From Methanobacteriota archaeon (GTDB taxonomy: Archaea; Halobacteriota; Methanomicrobia; Methanomicrobiales; Methanoculleaceae): a stretch of 42,166 nt of DNA. The notes under the pieces were generated by a model that had not been told where the DNA came from, ran no database searches, and saw only the letters and a program-made list of their open reading frames with translations. The position numbers and the translations under genes were made by a program. The first letter of the stretch is position 1; every line of letters begins with the position of its first letter. Location of the stretch: contig JASUSO010000013.1 of the NCBI GenBank assembly GCA_030446015.1, positions 1 to 42,166 on the forward strand, read 5' to 3'. Positions 8,239 through 16,242 of the stretch are shown in pieces.

Positions 8239-8351
8239 CGCGTCTTCGCGTGAGGCCACGTAGTGCAACATTGAAGACTCACGCGAAGAACGACTTCCCC
8301 TTTGAAGGAGTTTGAGAAGCCGTAGGCTTCGAGCCGCGAAGGTCGCGAAGA
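8239..8351. repeat. Dispersed hairpin-repeat element, copy A
   Basis: An 11-bp perfect inverted repeat, CTTCGCGTGAG (8244-8254) and CTCACGCGAAG (8278-8288), is followed by GAACGAC and then two small hairpins: CTTC/GAAG centred near 8300 and GAAGCC-GTA-GGCTTC at 8316-8330, 23 nt apart, separated by the linker GGAGTTTGA. The same arms, linkers and hairpin design recur at about 35.0 kb and 42.05 kb. It fills the intergenic region between the converging marker 8 and HAD genes. The rest of 8196-8478 is AT-richer and shows no other feature. Confidence 0.72.
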
Positions 8352-8478
8352 AGAGTTGTATTGCTAACTGCCCTCTTCTCAACCTCGAAGGCTCCTGTTT
8401 TTTTCACGCTTTTGACCTGCACCACGGACTATCCGGGATTTGAGCGAAAACACGTTGCAAGAGCCCAATATCGATGGG

Positions 8479-9174
8479 CTATCGGTCCGTAATGCCCAGG
8501 TGGCCCGCGAGTTCGGCGAACTCGGTAAGAACGATATCGGCCTTGATCTCCGGCACGCTACTGTCGCGCCAGTCGCCGTAGGCGGCGAACGCGGTCACCA
8601 TCCCGAGGTCTCTCCCCGGTGCGATGTCGCGGACGAGGCTATCGCCCACCATCACCGACCGCGCCGGAGCCGCATCGAGCCGCCGGAGGGCGTAGAGGAG
8701 GGAGTCGGGCTCCGGTTTCCGCCTGCCCGAGACCTCCGGGGTCACCACGGTCTCGAAGTAATCGATGAGCCCGGTCTTTGTGAGGCGGCGGCGTGCCTGG
8801 GTCGCCTCCGCGTCGGTCACGACCGCGAGCGCGATCCCGGCGTCCCGGAGCTGTTGGAGCGTCTCCTCGACGCCCGGGTACGCCTCGACCAGGCTGAGTT
8901 TCACGTCCTCGTAGGTGCGGCAGCAGACCTCGAACGCCCTCTCCTCGTAGACCTCGAGGTCGTTCATGTAGTCGCGGATGTTCGCATAGTCCTCAAACCC
9001 ATGAACCCCCCGGAGAAACTGCAAAAAGAGCAATTCGGGGTCGCCGGTCCCGAGGTAATCGATCACGCACCGGCATGCCTCCCGCTTTGCCCGGACAAGG
9101 TCAAAGAGGGTGTTGTCCATGTCGCAGAGGACCGCTTCTACCGTCGTATGCCGAGTGCCGTAAGGTTTCTGCAT
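8479..9174 (-). CDS. HAD-superfamily hydrolase (phosphatase)
   Basis: A 231-aa haloacid-dehalogenase-type hydrolase. Motif I is CDMDNTLFD (residues about 17-25) with the nucleophile aspartate, motif II VVTDAE near 119, motif III in the RRKPEPDSL segment near 151, and motif IV VMVGDSLVRDIAPG near 173. A helical cap lies between motifs I and II. This fits phosphoglycolate phosphatase-like enzymes; the actual substrate is unknown. The ATG at 9174 lies within the upstream PIN-like gene, giving a 37-nt overlap in another frame; no in-frame start further on precedes motif I sensibly. It is the third gene of a CARF-like, PIN-like, HAD operon, and the overlap suggests coupled translation. Confidence 0.86.
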   Translation of the reverse strand: MQKPYGTRHTTVEAVLCDMDNTLFDLVRAKREACRCVIDYLGTGDPELLFLQFLRGVHGFEDYANIRDYMNDLEVYEERAFEVCCRTYEDVKLSLVEAYPGVEETLQQLRDAGIALAVVTDAEATQARRRLTKTGLIDYFETVVTPEVSGRRKPEPDSLLYALRRLDAAPARSVMVGDSLVRDIAPGRDLGMVTAFAAYGDWRDSSVPEIKADIVLTEFAELAGHLGITDR

Positions 9175-10145
9175 ATCTTGAGTTCCCTCATGAATGCACG
9201 GTACTCCCCGTCGTCCCGGAACCGGACCTTCAGTTCGTCAAGGTCGTTGCCCTTCCCGCCGTACTCCCCGAAGATCGTGGTGCGGTTGCAGTCCACGAAC
9301 CCGAAGACTGCGGCGAGGTTGAAGAGCAGCCGCCGGAACGCCGGCGCCGTGCAGGCTGTTGCCTCCAACCTATATGGGCGGTCGAAGTAGAAGTACTCGA
9401 GCCCCTCGGCCATGCAGAGGTCGGCCATGTAAATATCGGCGGTCAGGAGAACCGGGAGGGCGTACCGCTCATCCTCGAACTTCCGGAGCGCCCGGACGAT
9501 GTTGTAGTCGTTCTCCTCTGATAGGTGCGTGTGCTGGCCCGGCGCCGCGATCTCCGTTGCCCGGTCACGGATGGTGCGGTACTCCTTCAGCGCGAGGTAC
9601 GCCGCTTTGCGCGACCGTTTCGTCCGCTTGTTATCGAGTTGTGCGATGTATTCCCGGCAGTCGGGCGCCAGTTCCGCCATCTCCGCGATCGTCTTTGCCG
9701 GATACTTGCGGTTGATGGCGTACGCGATCTCGTCCCGGACGGTATCGACGATCAGGTAGGAGGCGTGGTCGATCTGCGGGTGGTTCGATGCAAACCCGTG
9801 GTAGAAGAGGTTCGTATCCAGGCCGAAGAAGACGGCCTTCTTGAGCTGCCCGTAGGATGCGAGCATCGACTCAAAGGCCGCCTGGTTCACGTAGCGGGCG
9901 ACCCCGCTTGCAAACATGCACTCCTGGAGGTCACCATACGAGGGAAGTTCCGCGGCGACCGGCGCGTATTCGGCGGCCCAGGTCTTGAAGGTCTCGCGGG
10001 ACGCAGGCAGTTCAAGCGAAAACCCGACACCTTCCGGGCGTGCGACCAGGATCTCGCCCTCGTAGAGCGGGTACCTGACGCGGATCTCGTCGAGACTGTT
10101 GATAAGGATCTGCAGTTCGTCCTCCCTGATGACTGCGTCGTTCAT
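9138..10145 (-). CDS. PIN-domain nuclease-like protein paired with a CARF-like sensor
   Basis: A 335-aa protein. Residues 1-100 form an N-terminal region I do not recognise. From residue 105 the sequence reads as a PIN domain: FFGLDTNLFYHGF with D110, then VRDEI with E139, ENDYNIV with D213, and TADIYMAD with D237 and D242. The spacing of acidic residues and the hydrophobic strands before them fit the metal site of PIN ribonucleases. The insert at 145-205 is unusually long and basic (KRTKRSRKAAYLALKEYR) and could contact RNA. The last 90 residues are of unknown fold. Its start overlaps the stop of the CARF-like gene by 4 nt. Family-level inference is an RNase whose activity is set by the upstream sensor; catalytic activity is not proven by sequence. 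Confidence 0.72.
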   Translation of the reverse strand: MNDAVIREDELQILINSLDEIRVRYPLYEGEILVARPEGVGFSLELPASRETFKTWAAEYAPVAAELPSYGDLQECMFASGVARYVNQAAFESMLASYGQLKKAVFFGLDTNLFYHGFASNHPQIDHASYLIVDTVRDEIAYAINRKYPAKTIAEMAELAPDCREYIAQLDNKRTKRSRKAAYLALKEYRTIRDRATEIAAPGQHTHLSEENDYNIVRALRKFEDERYALPVLLTADIYMADLCMAEGLEYFYFDRPYRLEATACTAPAFRRLLFNLAAVFGFVDCNRTTIFGEYGGKGNDLDELKVRFRDDGEYRAFMRELKICRNLTALGIRR

Positions 10146-10699
10146 CCCTTCGCCCCCGCGTCCTCCATGATGTCGCGGATCTGCTGGATCTGGTGCGGGA
10201 TCATCATGTAGGGCTTTGCAACGTCGTCGGTGCTCTTCATGGCGAGATAATAGATGTGCCGGATATCGAGCCCCGCGACCGAGACCGCGATCAGCGCCCC
10301 GGCGACCGTGACCTTCCTGCCCGAGGTGATGTCGATCGCCACGCGGAGTCCCTGCTTGATCAGATCGCCTGCAAGCGTCCTGATCGTCTGTCCGGCCCGT
10401 ATGAAGTCCGCTTCGGGCAGGATCTCCGTTGCGACGGCGGGGGCGAACCCGTACTCCTCCGAGATGATGCCGATTGCTTCGGCCGCGACCGATGCTTCCT
10501 GCGCGTAGGGTTCTTCGGTGACGATAATGACCCGTTCGGGACGCAACCCCTTCTCACGCAGGACTGCATGGTACGCGTTGACGAGCGCCCATGTCGAGCG
10601 TCCGAGAAGTGCGATGTAGGCGTCGCCAAAAGTGGGTGTCACCGGGGCAATCACTGCTTCAAGACTCGCCCTGATGCTATATAGGCTTTGTCGGAGCAT
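10142..10699 (-). CDS. CARF-like ligand-sensing protein
   Basis: A 185-aa Rossmann-like protein. Two segments fit the CARF domain of CRISPR-associated sensors: the first strand and loop, AYIALLGRSTWALVNAYHAV (residues 28-47), and AIDITSGRKVTVAGALIAV (121-139), which corresponds to the D-x-T/S-x-G-x-K ligand-binding motif. CARF domains bind cyclic oligoadenylates in type III CRISPR systems. No CRISPR genes lie in the window, so the ligand here is unknown. The effector is probably the PIN-like protein encoded next (4-nt overlap). The start may be GTG at 10654 rather than ATG at 10699: a TATATA box at 10678-10683 is centred 27 nt upstream of 10654, as expected for a leaderless transcript, and would lie inside the longer frame. 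Confidence 0.7.
   Translation of the reverse strand: MLRQSLYSIRASLEAVIAPVTPTFGDAYIALLGRSTWALVNAYHAVLREKGLRPERVIIVTEEPYAQEASVAAEAIGIISEEYGFAPAVATEILPEADFIRAGQTIRTLAGDLIKQGLRVAIDITSGRKVTVAGALIAVSVAGLDIRHIYYLAMKSTDDVAKPYMMIPHQIQQIRDIMEDAGAKG
10678..10683 (-). promoter_or_regulatory. Probable TATA box of the CARF-PIN-HAD operon
   Basis: TATATA on the minus strand, centred about 27 nt upstream of the GTG at 10654. This spacing is typical of archaeal leaderless genes and argues for the shorter CARF-like start. It is an inference from spacing only. Confidence 0.4.
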
Positions 10700-10913
10700 C
10701 CTTCCCGGGATCGGGGTTCATGGTACCAATTCAGAGCCTGGATATTTGTTCTTTTCGAATTATTGGCCTGATATACAATTTTTCTGAAGTTGCATGACGG
10801 ATCCCGCCGGATCGTGGCGGCATTTCACCGCCGGCCTCTTCTAAATAAGCCGATAGCGCGGAATAAATCGGAAAATAACGCGAAATGTTTGGCAAATATT
10901 TTATGATCGATAT

Positions 10914-10923
10914 CACTATAGTG
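10914..10923. promoter_or_regulatory. Perfect palindrome at the promoter of the helix-turn-helix gene
   Basis: CACTATAGTG is a perfect 10-bp palindrome. An AT-rich TATA-like run (AAATATTTTAT, 10895-10905) precedes it, so transcription should start near or within the palindrome, about 40 nt upstream of the ATG at 10963. A repressor bound here would block initiation. Since the gene behind it encodes a small DNA-binding protein, autoregulation is a natural but unproven reading. The rest of 10700-10913 shows no other feature. Confidence 0.45.
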
Positions 10924-10962
10924 GTATAGTTGAGCGCGAAATTGCCCCGGAGAGAAAGACCC

Positions 10963-11568
10963 ATGGAACCACGAAGAGTACGATCACGAACACCGGAAGA
11001 CGTCTGGGGGTTGGCCGACCCGGAGCAGCAGAGGAAGACGCGTCAGGACGCCATCGACGACGGCGATCTGATCGAGATCACCCGGATGGGAAGGGATCTG
11101 GGCATAACCTATCCTCTTGCCGTCTCGGCACGAGCCGCACAGAGCATGGTCCCGTTCCCGAACATCCCGCAGGAGACCGTTACGGAGAACCTCTGGGACA
11201 CCCTTCATGCGTTCAGGGCCAAGGCCCTCACGACGACCGAGGAGGAGTTTGAGTTTCAGGTCAGCCTCTACCAGAACGGTCTTGTCCCCACGCTGACCTT
11301 CAAGGCCGCGGTATCGCCCGGGGACGACGGCGAGCCGGTCATCACCATCATGCTGCCGGACGAGAACTGGGAGACGATCGGGTGCGGCCGCCGCCACACC
11401 ACAGGCGACGCCATGCTCACCGTCGACGACGTTGCCTCGACCCTGAACTTCACCCCCGGCCGGATCCGGGAGTTCATCCGGGAAGAGCGGATCCCGGCTG
11501 TCAAGTGCGGGGGATCCTGGCGGATCAAGCGCTCGGAGCTGAACCGGATCATGAACGAAGGGTTCTGA
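10963..11568 (+). CDS. Helix-turn-helix (MerR/excisionase-type) protein with an unknown N-terminal domain
   Basis: A 201-aa protein from the ATG at 10963. The last 60 residues match the helix-turn-helix of excisionase/MerR-like proteins: MLTVDDVASTLNFTPGRIREFIREERIPAVKCGGSWRI, then KRSELNRIMNE, the usual wing and recognition pattern. The first 140 residues contain a globular part (DLIEITRMGRDLGITYPLAVSARA and VTENLWDTLHAFRAKAL) that I cannot name with certainty. The upstream TTG at 10930 would add 11 residues, but GGAG 10 nt before 10963 favours the ATG. It is divergent from the CARF-PIN-HAD operon and has a palindrome at its promoter, so it might regulate itself or its neighbours. Confidence 0.75.
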   Translation: MEPRRVRSRTPEDVWGLADPEQQRKTRQDAIDDGDLIEITRMGRDLGITYPLAVSARAAQSMVPFPNIPQETVTENLWDTLHAFRAKALTTTEEEFEFQVSLYQNGLVPTLTFKAAVSPGDDGEPVITIMLPDENWETIGCGRRHTTGDAMLTVDDVASTLNFTPGRIREFIREERIPAVKCGGSWRIKRSELNRIMNEGF

Positions 11569-11588
11569 GCAGCCGTTTGTAGCTGTAT

Positions 11589-11714
11589 TCAGGCGGCGAT
11601 GGAGGGGATCAGCAGCAGGGCGGTGCTTCCCGGGATCACCCTGCCCCTGCCGTGGTAATTGTCGACCGACTGCGCTGTGAACACCCCATGCGGCGCTATA
11701 TCCACGACCACCAT
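11589..11714 (-). pseudogene. Possible short gene or gene remnant (41 aa)
   Basis: In the 300-nt gap between two plus-strand genes, the minus strand reads from ATG at 11714 to TGA at 11589. The protein-like sequence contains MVVVDIAPHGVFTAQ and RVIPGSTALLLIPS. The frame continues open upstream for 24 codons (containing EYPGPRPRCTDEAHQ) without any ATG, GTG or TTG before a TAA. Amphipathic alternation and codon bias look genuine, so this may be the 3' remnant of a lost gene or a tiny gene. Family unknown. Confidence 0.35.
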
Positions 11715-11799
11715 CTGATGCGCCTCATCGGTGCAGCGCGGGCGCGGCCCGGGATACTCGGGGTCCCTGGAGTCAACACCTGTTCCTGAAACAAGTAAT

Positions 11800-11862
11800 A
11801 TTTAAATATTTTTTTATTCTCAGGGCCACAGAAACGAACCTATTTTATTTTTAAACGTAAAG
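11800..11862 (+). promoter_or_regulatory. AT-rich promoter region of the HEAT-repeat gene
   Basis: TATTTAAATATTTTTTTATTC at about 11807-11827 and a second AT run at 11841-11853 are the only strongly AT-rich sequences here and include good TATA-box matches. AAGGA lies 7 nt before the ATG at 11871 and would serve as its ribosome-binding site. I cannot say which TATA-like run is used. Confidence 0.45.
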
Positions 11863-11870
11863 GATTCTTT

Positions 11871-14800
11871 ATGGGCATAGAGGGCCGACGAGCATATCCG
11901 GACAGTTCATCCACCGATCCTGCAGCCGAAATTCGCGATGCAGCGATGATCTTGCCGCTATCTGCCGCCCGGTGCGCGCCTGGGTCTGATGACGGCCGTG
12001 CGCCTCTTCTCCCATCATGCACCCTGATCTGCGTGATCTTCGGGATCGTATGCCTCCTCATTCTCCAGTCCGGTGCGGGAGTTCCGGGTATGCCGGAGGT
12101 CGGGTCCGCATGCCCCGTTGTGGGGCTGGCCGGGCTCTTCGGGCCGAACGGTTCTTCGCTTATCAGACACTGGATAAGGAGGAATATCGAAAAGAGCGAT
12201 AGTCTGGACGCCCCAAAATCCCGGGCTGCCGATCCCCCCATCGAGGTCCCTCCGCGCAGGGATCCCCCGGCCGACGATAGGCCGAACATCCTTGAGCGGC
12301 TTGAGAGAGTTCCCGATGCGCTTCGGCGGTTCGACGAACTTGTCTCGCCGGGCGGAACGGTCACCAACCCACCCCCGGCAGAGCCCTCTGCCGACTCTTC
12401 CGTGGCTCCCGCCACCCCGGACGGACGCGCTGCCTCCCTCCCTGCGGTGGGCCTTGAGGCCGAAGCCTTCCCGGTGTCATCCCCCTCGAAAGGGCCTGAT
12501 GCCGGCATGTTTAACGCCCCTGACGATCTGTCCATGCCGCACCCGGACTCCCTCAGCGATGATGAACTGGGGCAGATGTTCGGGTTCGACGACGGGGATC
12601 TCGACTCCTCGCCCGAATTTGTCGAGCTCATTCTTCCGGAAGAAGAGCCGGCGGCCGTGACCGCCGCTCTTCCTCTTGCACGTGAGGCTGCGGAGGTCAT
12701 CGATGAACGCGCGCTAGAGTTGCTCATCGATGACCTCGGGAGCGATGACGCCGAGGTTCGCGGGCGTGCCGTCGGTGCCATCGCAGAGCGTGGCGCCGAC
12801 GCCGTGGAGCCCCTGGTCCGGGCTCTTGCCCTTGCGGACGACGGGCGGCGGTGGTGCATTGCCGAGGCGCTCGCCATGATCGGCGAGGACGCCATCCCCG
12901 CGCTGATTGCTGCGCTCGGGGACGTTACGGCACAGATCGGGGCGGCAGCCACGCTCGTGCGCATTGGGCGTCCCGCCGTGCCGCCCCTTATCGTAGCACT
13001 TGCCAGCGGCGACGGTGAGGTGCAGTTCGGCGCCCGTTACGCGCTCCGGGAGATCGGCGACGAAGCAGTCCCCCCCCTGGTCGAGGCCCTCGGTGCGCCT
13101 GAACGGAGCATCCGACGGTCGGCAGCCTCCATCCTCCGAGAACTCGGATGGAAGGCCCCCGACGACGCCGGTGCGATACGCTATCTCATCGCCGACGAGG
13201 CATGGCTCGATGTCGCGGATTACGGTGAGACCGCGATCGAGCCCCTCATCCGCATCTTAAAGTCCCCCGACAGGGAGGTGTGGTGGAACGCCGCCCGGAC
13301 TCTCGGGGAGATCGGCGGGGTCGCGGTCAATCCCCTGATTGAACTTCTGCGCGAAGCAGGCGATGAGATCCGCCCCCTGGCGGCCATGGCGCTCACGGAG
13401 ATCGGTTCTCCCGCGGTCGAGCCGCTCATCGGGCTGCTCTCCGTCCCCTCCCTCCGTAGAACGGCGGCGGCGGCTTTGCTGAAGATCGGTGAACCGGCGG
13501 CGGAGGAGTGCATCCGTGCTCTGGACACCACGGACATCGAGGTTCAGGAGACGCTTCGGGATGTTCTCGGTGCGCTCGGCGAGCCGGCGGTACCGGCCCT
13601 GATCCAGTCGCTGACGTCCGGCCGGTCCCGTATCCGATCCCAGGCCGCCGAGATTCTCGGCAGGATGAACTGGGAGCCCTGGGGCGATGCCGAGCGGGCC
13701 TGGTTCCTGATTGCCCGGGAGGAGTGGACGGAACTTGCCCTGATGGGTTCGCCGGCCGTCGGGCCGCTGATCCGGGCGCTCAACGGCGACGACGACCGTA
13801 TACGCTGCGAGGCTGCGGCGACGCTCGGCGAGATCGGTGATCCGGCGGCGGTTGGGCCGCTCGTGGATGCCCTCGCCAGTGAGTCAATCGCCCCGGCGGC
13901 GGCGGATGCGCTTGTAGCCCTCGGGGAACCAGCCGTGGCGCCCGTCCTCGAGCTGCTTGAGGGTGGAGACCAGTCCGCCCGGGAGAACGCCGTTGAGGTT
14001 CTGGGTCGGCTTGGGGCGGCCACGGCGGTTCCGGCCATCGTCGAACTCGTCAGAACCGGCGAAGACCGCCTTCACCGGAAGGCCGTCGACGCCCTGATCG
14101 GGATCGGTGCGCCCGCGGTAGACTCCCTCATCCCGCTCCTCGCCGAGGAAGGCGAGGGGCAGGCGGGAGCGGCGGCGGCTCTCACCGGCATCGGCGCTCC
14201 GGCGCTCGAACCGCTTGTCGGGGCACTCGGCAGTGAAAACTCCTCGATCCGTATGGGGGCCGCACGGGTCCTCGAGCAGCTCGGGTGGGCTCCTGAGCCG
14301 GGGACGAAGGAGGAGATCGTCTCCCTGATCGCGCTGCAGCGATGGCCGGACGTCGCTGAGATCGGCGCTCCTGCCGTCGAGTTCCTGGTGCCGCTGCTTG
14401 GCGACCTCGATCCGGCGGTGCAGGCCGGGGCGATGGAGGCGCTGGCCGGCATCGGGGCTCCTGCGGTTCCCCCGCTGATCCTCCAGCTCGGCAGAAAAGC
14501 GCTCCGCGATCCGGCGATAGAGGCGCTTGTCAGGATCGGCGATGCGGCGGTGGAGCCGCTGATCCTTGCCCTGGAGAAGGCCCGGCTCCGCAAGACAGTC
14601 GCTGGAGTGCTGGTCAGGATCGGGAGACCTGCGGCCGGCGCGCTCGTCCCGGTTCTCGGGCATCCCGAGATCGGGCAGACCGCTGCCGGGATCCTCGAGG
14701 CGATAGGGGAGGAGGCCCTTGACGCCCTGGTCGAGGCGCTCGGAAACGACGACGCCCTGATCCGGCAGCGTGCGGGAGACGTGCTTACCGGCCTCGGGGA

Positions 14801-16163
14801 AGCGGTTGCGGCCCCGCTCGTCGGGGCGCTGGGGCACCCCGATGATGTTGTCAGGCTCGGGGCGGTCGATGTCCTCACCCGCCTCGGGAACCCGGTTGTC
14901 GATCTGCTTACGCCGGCGCTCAACGATGAGCGCTACTTGGTGAGGCTGGGTGCGGCGGAGGTTCTCGGCAGGGTCGGATGGGAACCGCAGACGGAGAGCG
15001 AGACCGTCAGCTACCTGATTGCGAAGGAGCAGTGGGCCTCCGTCGCCGGGATCGGGCCCGGTGCGGTCGAGCCGCTGATCCGGACTCTCAACGATCCTGA
15101 CAGCGCGATACAGATGGGTGCGGCACGCGCGCTCGGGATGATCGGGGCTCCTGCGGTCGCAAGGCTGATCTACGAACTCCGCACCGAGCAGGACGGGGCG
15201 CAGAGAAAGGCGGTCGAGGCGCTGAAGATGATCGGAGAACCGGCAATCATTCCGCTCATCGACGCGTTCCAGGACCACGACTGGCAGATCCGTCTTGGTG
15301 CGGCGCGGGCGCTCGTCGGCATCGGGGATCCGGCCGTCGAGCCGCTGGTCAGGGCTCTCCGTGCCGCTCCACCGGCCATCCGGATGGGAGCGGCCGCGAC
15401 GCTCGGCAAGATCGGGAACCCGGCGGCCATCGAGCCGCTGATCGATGCGCTCCTGCACGACGACCAGCGCCTGGGGCGTGTCGTGGTGCGGGCGCTCGGG
15501 ATGATGGGCGAGCCGGCGGTCAGGCCGCTCCTGCGCGTCCTCAGGGATGGAAACGAGGCAGCCCGGAAGGGTGCGGTGGCGGCGTTCGTGCTGATCGGCG
15601 AGCCCGCGGCACGCCTGCTCCCCGGTGCGCTCACCGACGAGCATTTCCGTGTCCGTGCCGGGGTTGCGGACGCTCTCGACTGCATGGGATGGACGCCAAC
15701 GGAGGAGGAGACGATCGTCTACCTGATCGCGAAGGAGCGGTGGGGCGATCTCGCCCGGGCAGGAGCGGCCGCAGTCGAACCGCTGGTTCGGGTTCTCGGC
15801 GACCGTGACGACAGCATCCGGCGGCGGGCAGCGATGATCCTCGGCGAGATCAGGGACCCGCGTGCGGTCCCGGGGCTGATGAACCTCCTCCACGACGACT
15901 ACTACAGCGTCCGGCGGGAGGCCGCAGCGGCGCTCATCGCCATAGGGTCGCCGGCGGTCGAGCCGGTCATCTCTGCCCTTAGCGACCCGGACGGCGATGT
16001 CCGGAAACGTGCGGCGGACGTGCTCGCCGAGATCGGGGATACACGGGCGATTGCTCCCCTCGAAGGCCTCTTCAACGACGAGGACTGGTACGCCCGGAAG
16101 GCCGCCGAGGGTGCGGTGGAACGGATCCGGGCGCGGGCCGGAGGTGAACCGGGGGGCAGATAA
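11871..16163 (+). CDS. Giant HEAT-repeat protein with an N-terminal membrane anchor
   Basis: A 1430-aa protein. A single hydrophobic segment at about residues 51-66 (LICVIFGIVCLLILQ) probably anchors it; residues 90-270 are low-complexity, rich in P, S, D and E. From about residue 275 to the end it is a continuous array of more than thirty 31-residue HEAT-like repeats of the phycobilisome-lyase type, with recurring G-x-PAVEPLI-x-AL. Five copies of a distinct linker, with W-x-P and LIA-x-E-x-W, punctuate the array near residues 425, 599, 804, 1035 and 1272. Such solenoids are protein-binding scaffolds, and partners are unknown. I keep ATG 11871 (AAGGA 7 nt upstream) over a GTG at 12120, which would drop the anchor. 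Strong base-level similarity between repeats suggests internal duplication. Confidence 0.88.
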   Translation: MGIEGRRAYPDSSSTDPAAEIRDAAMILPLSAARCAPGSDDGRAPLLPSCTLICVIFGIVCLLILQSGAGVPGMPEVGSACPVVGLAGLFGPNGSSLIRHWIRRNIEKSDSLDAPKSRAADPPIEVPPRRDPPADDRPNILERLERVPDALRRFDELVSPGGTVTNPPPAEPSADSSVAPATPDGRAASLPAVGLEAEAFPVSSPSKGPDAGMFNAPDDLSMPHPDSLSDDELGQMFGFDDGDLDSSPEFVELILPEEEPAAVTAALPLAREAAEVIDERALELLIDDLGSDDAEVRGRAVGAIAERGADAVEPLVRALALADDGRRWCIAEALAMIGEDAIPALIAALGDVTAQIGAAATLVRIGRPAVPPLIVALASGDGEVQFGARYALREIGDEAVPPLVEALGAPERSIRRSAASILRELGWKAPDDAGAIRYLIADEAWLDVADYGETAIEPLIRILKSPDREVWWNAARTLGEIGGVAVNPLIELLREAGDEIRPLAAMALTEIGSPAVEPLIGLLSVPSLRRTAAAALLKIGEPAAEECIRALDTTDIEVQETLRDVLGALGEPAVPALIQSLTSGRSRIRSQAAEILGRMNWEPWGDAERAWFLIAREEWTELALMGSPAVGPLIRALNGDDDRIRCEAAATLGEIGDPAAVGPLVDALASESIAPAAADALVALGEPAVAPVLELLEGGDQSARENAVEVLGRLGAATAVPAIVELVRTGEDRLHRKAVDALIGIGAPAVDSLIPLLAEEGEGQAGAAAALTGIGAPALEPLVGALGSENSSIRMGAARVLEQLGWAPEPGTKEEIVSLIALQRWPDVAEIGAPAVEFLVPLLGDLDPAVQAGAMEALAGIGAPAVPPLILQLGRKALRDPAIEALVRIGDAAVEPLILALEKARLRKTVAGVLVRIGRPAAGALVPVLGHPEIGQTAAGILEAIGEEALDALVEALGNDDALIRQRAGDVLTGLGEAVAAPLVGALGHPDDVVRLGAVDVLTRLGNPVVDLLTPALNDERYLVRLGAAEVLGRVGWEPQTESETVSYLIAKEQWASVAGIGPGAVEPLIRTLNDPDSAIQMGAARALGMIGAPAVARLIYELRTEQDGAQRKAVEALKMIGEPAIIPLIDAFQDHDWQIRLGAARALVGIGDPAVEPLVRALRAAPPAIRMGAAATLGKIGNPAAIEPLIDALLHDDQRLGRVVVRALGMMGEPAVRPLLRVLRDGNEAARKGAVAAFVLIGEPAARLLPGALTDEHFRVRAGVADALDCMGWTPTEEETIVYLIAKERWGDLARAGAAAVEPLVRVLGDRDDSIRRRAAMILGEIRDPRAVPGLMNLLHDDYYSVRREAAAALIAIGSPAVEPVISALSDPDGDVRKRAADVLAEIGDTRAIAPLEGLFNDEDWYARKAAEGAVERIRARAGGEPGGR

Positions 16164-16242
16164 GGCGCCCCCACCGGATCACATCTCTCTTCTCTCCGGC
16201 CGGCAATTCTTTAAAAAACGTAGAGGGTGATCGGGACAGTGC

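Noticed and set aside
8239..8351. Hairpin elements considered as a CRISPR array
   Set aside because: There are no identical long repeats with unique spacers. The units are 23-nt hairpins with variable stems and 8-9-nt linkers, which is not CRISPR architecture, and no cas genes are nearby.
10731..10964. A 77-aa minus-strand frame between the CARF-like and helix-turn-helix genes
   Set aside because: It runs through the promoter palindrome and TATA-like run, with no ribosome-binding motif and no protein character.
13884..15893. A 669-aa frame on the minus strand across the HEAT gene
   Set aside because: It is an antisense shadow of high-GC repeats. The plus-strand frame has clear 31-residue HEAT periodicity, while the antisense product is low-complexity and arginine-rich.
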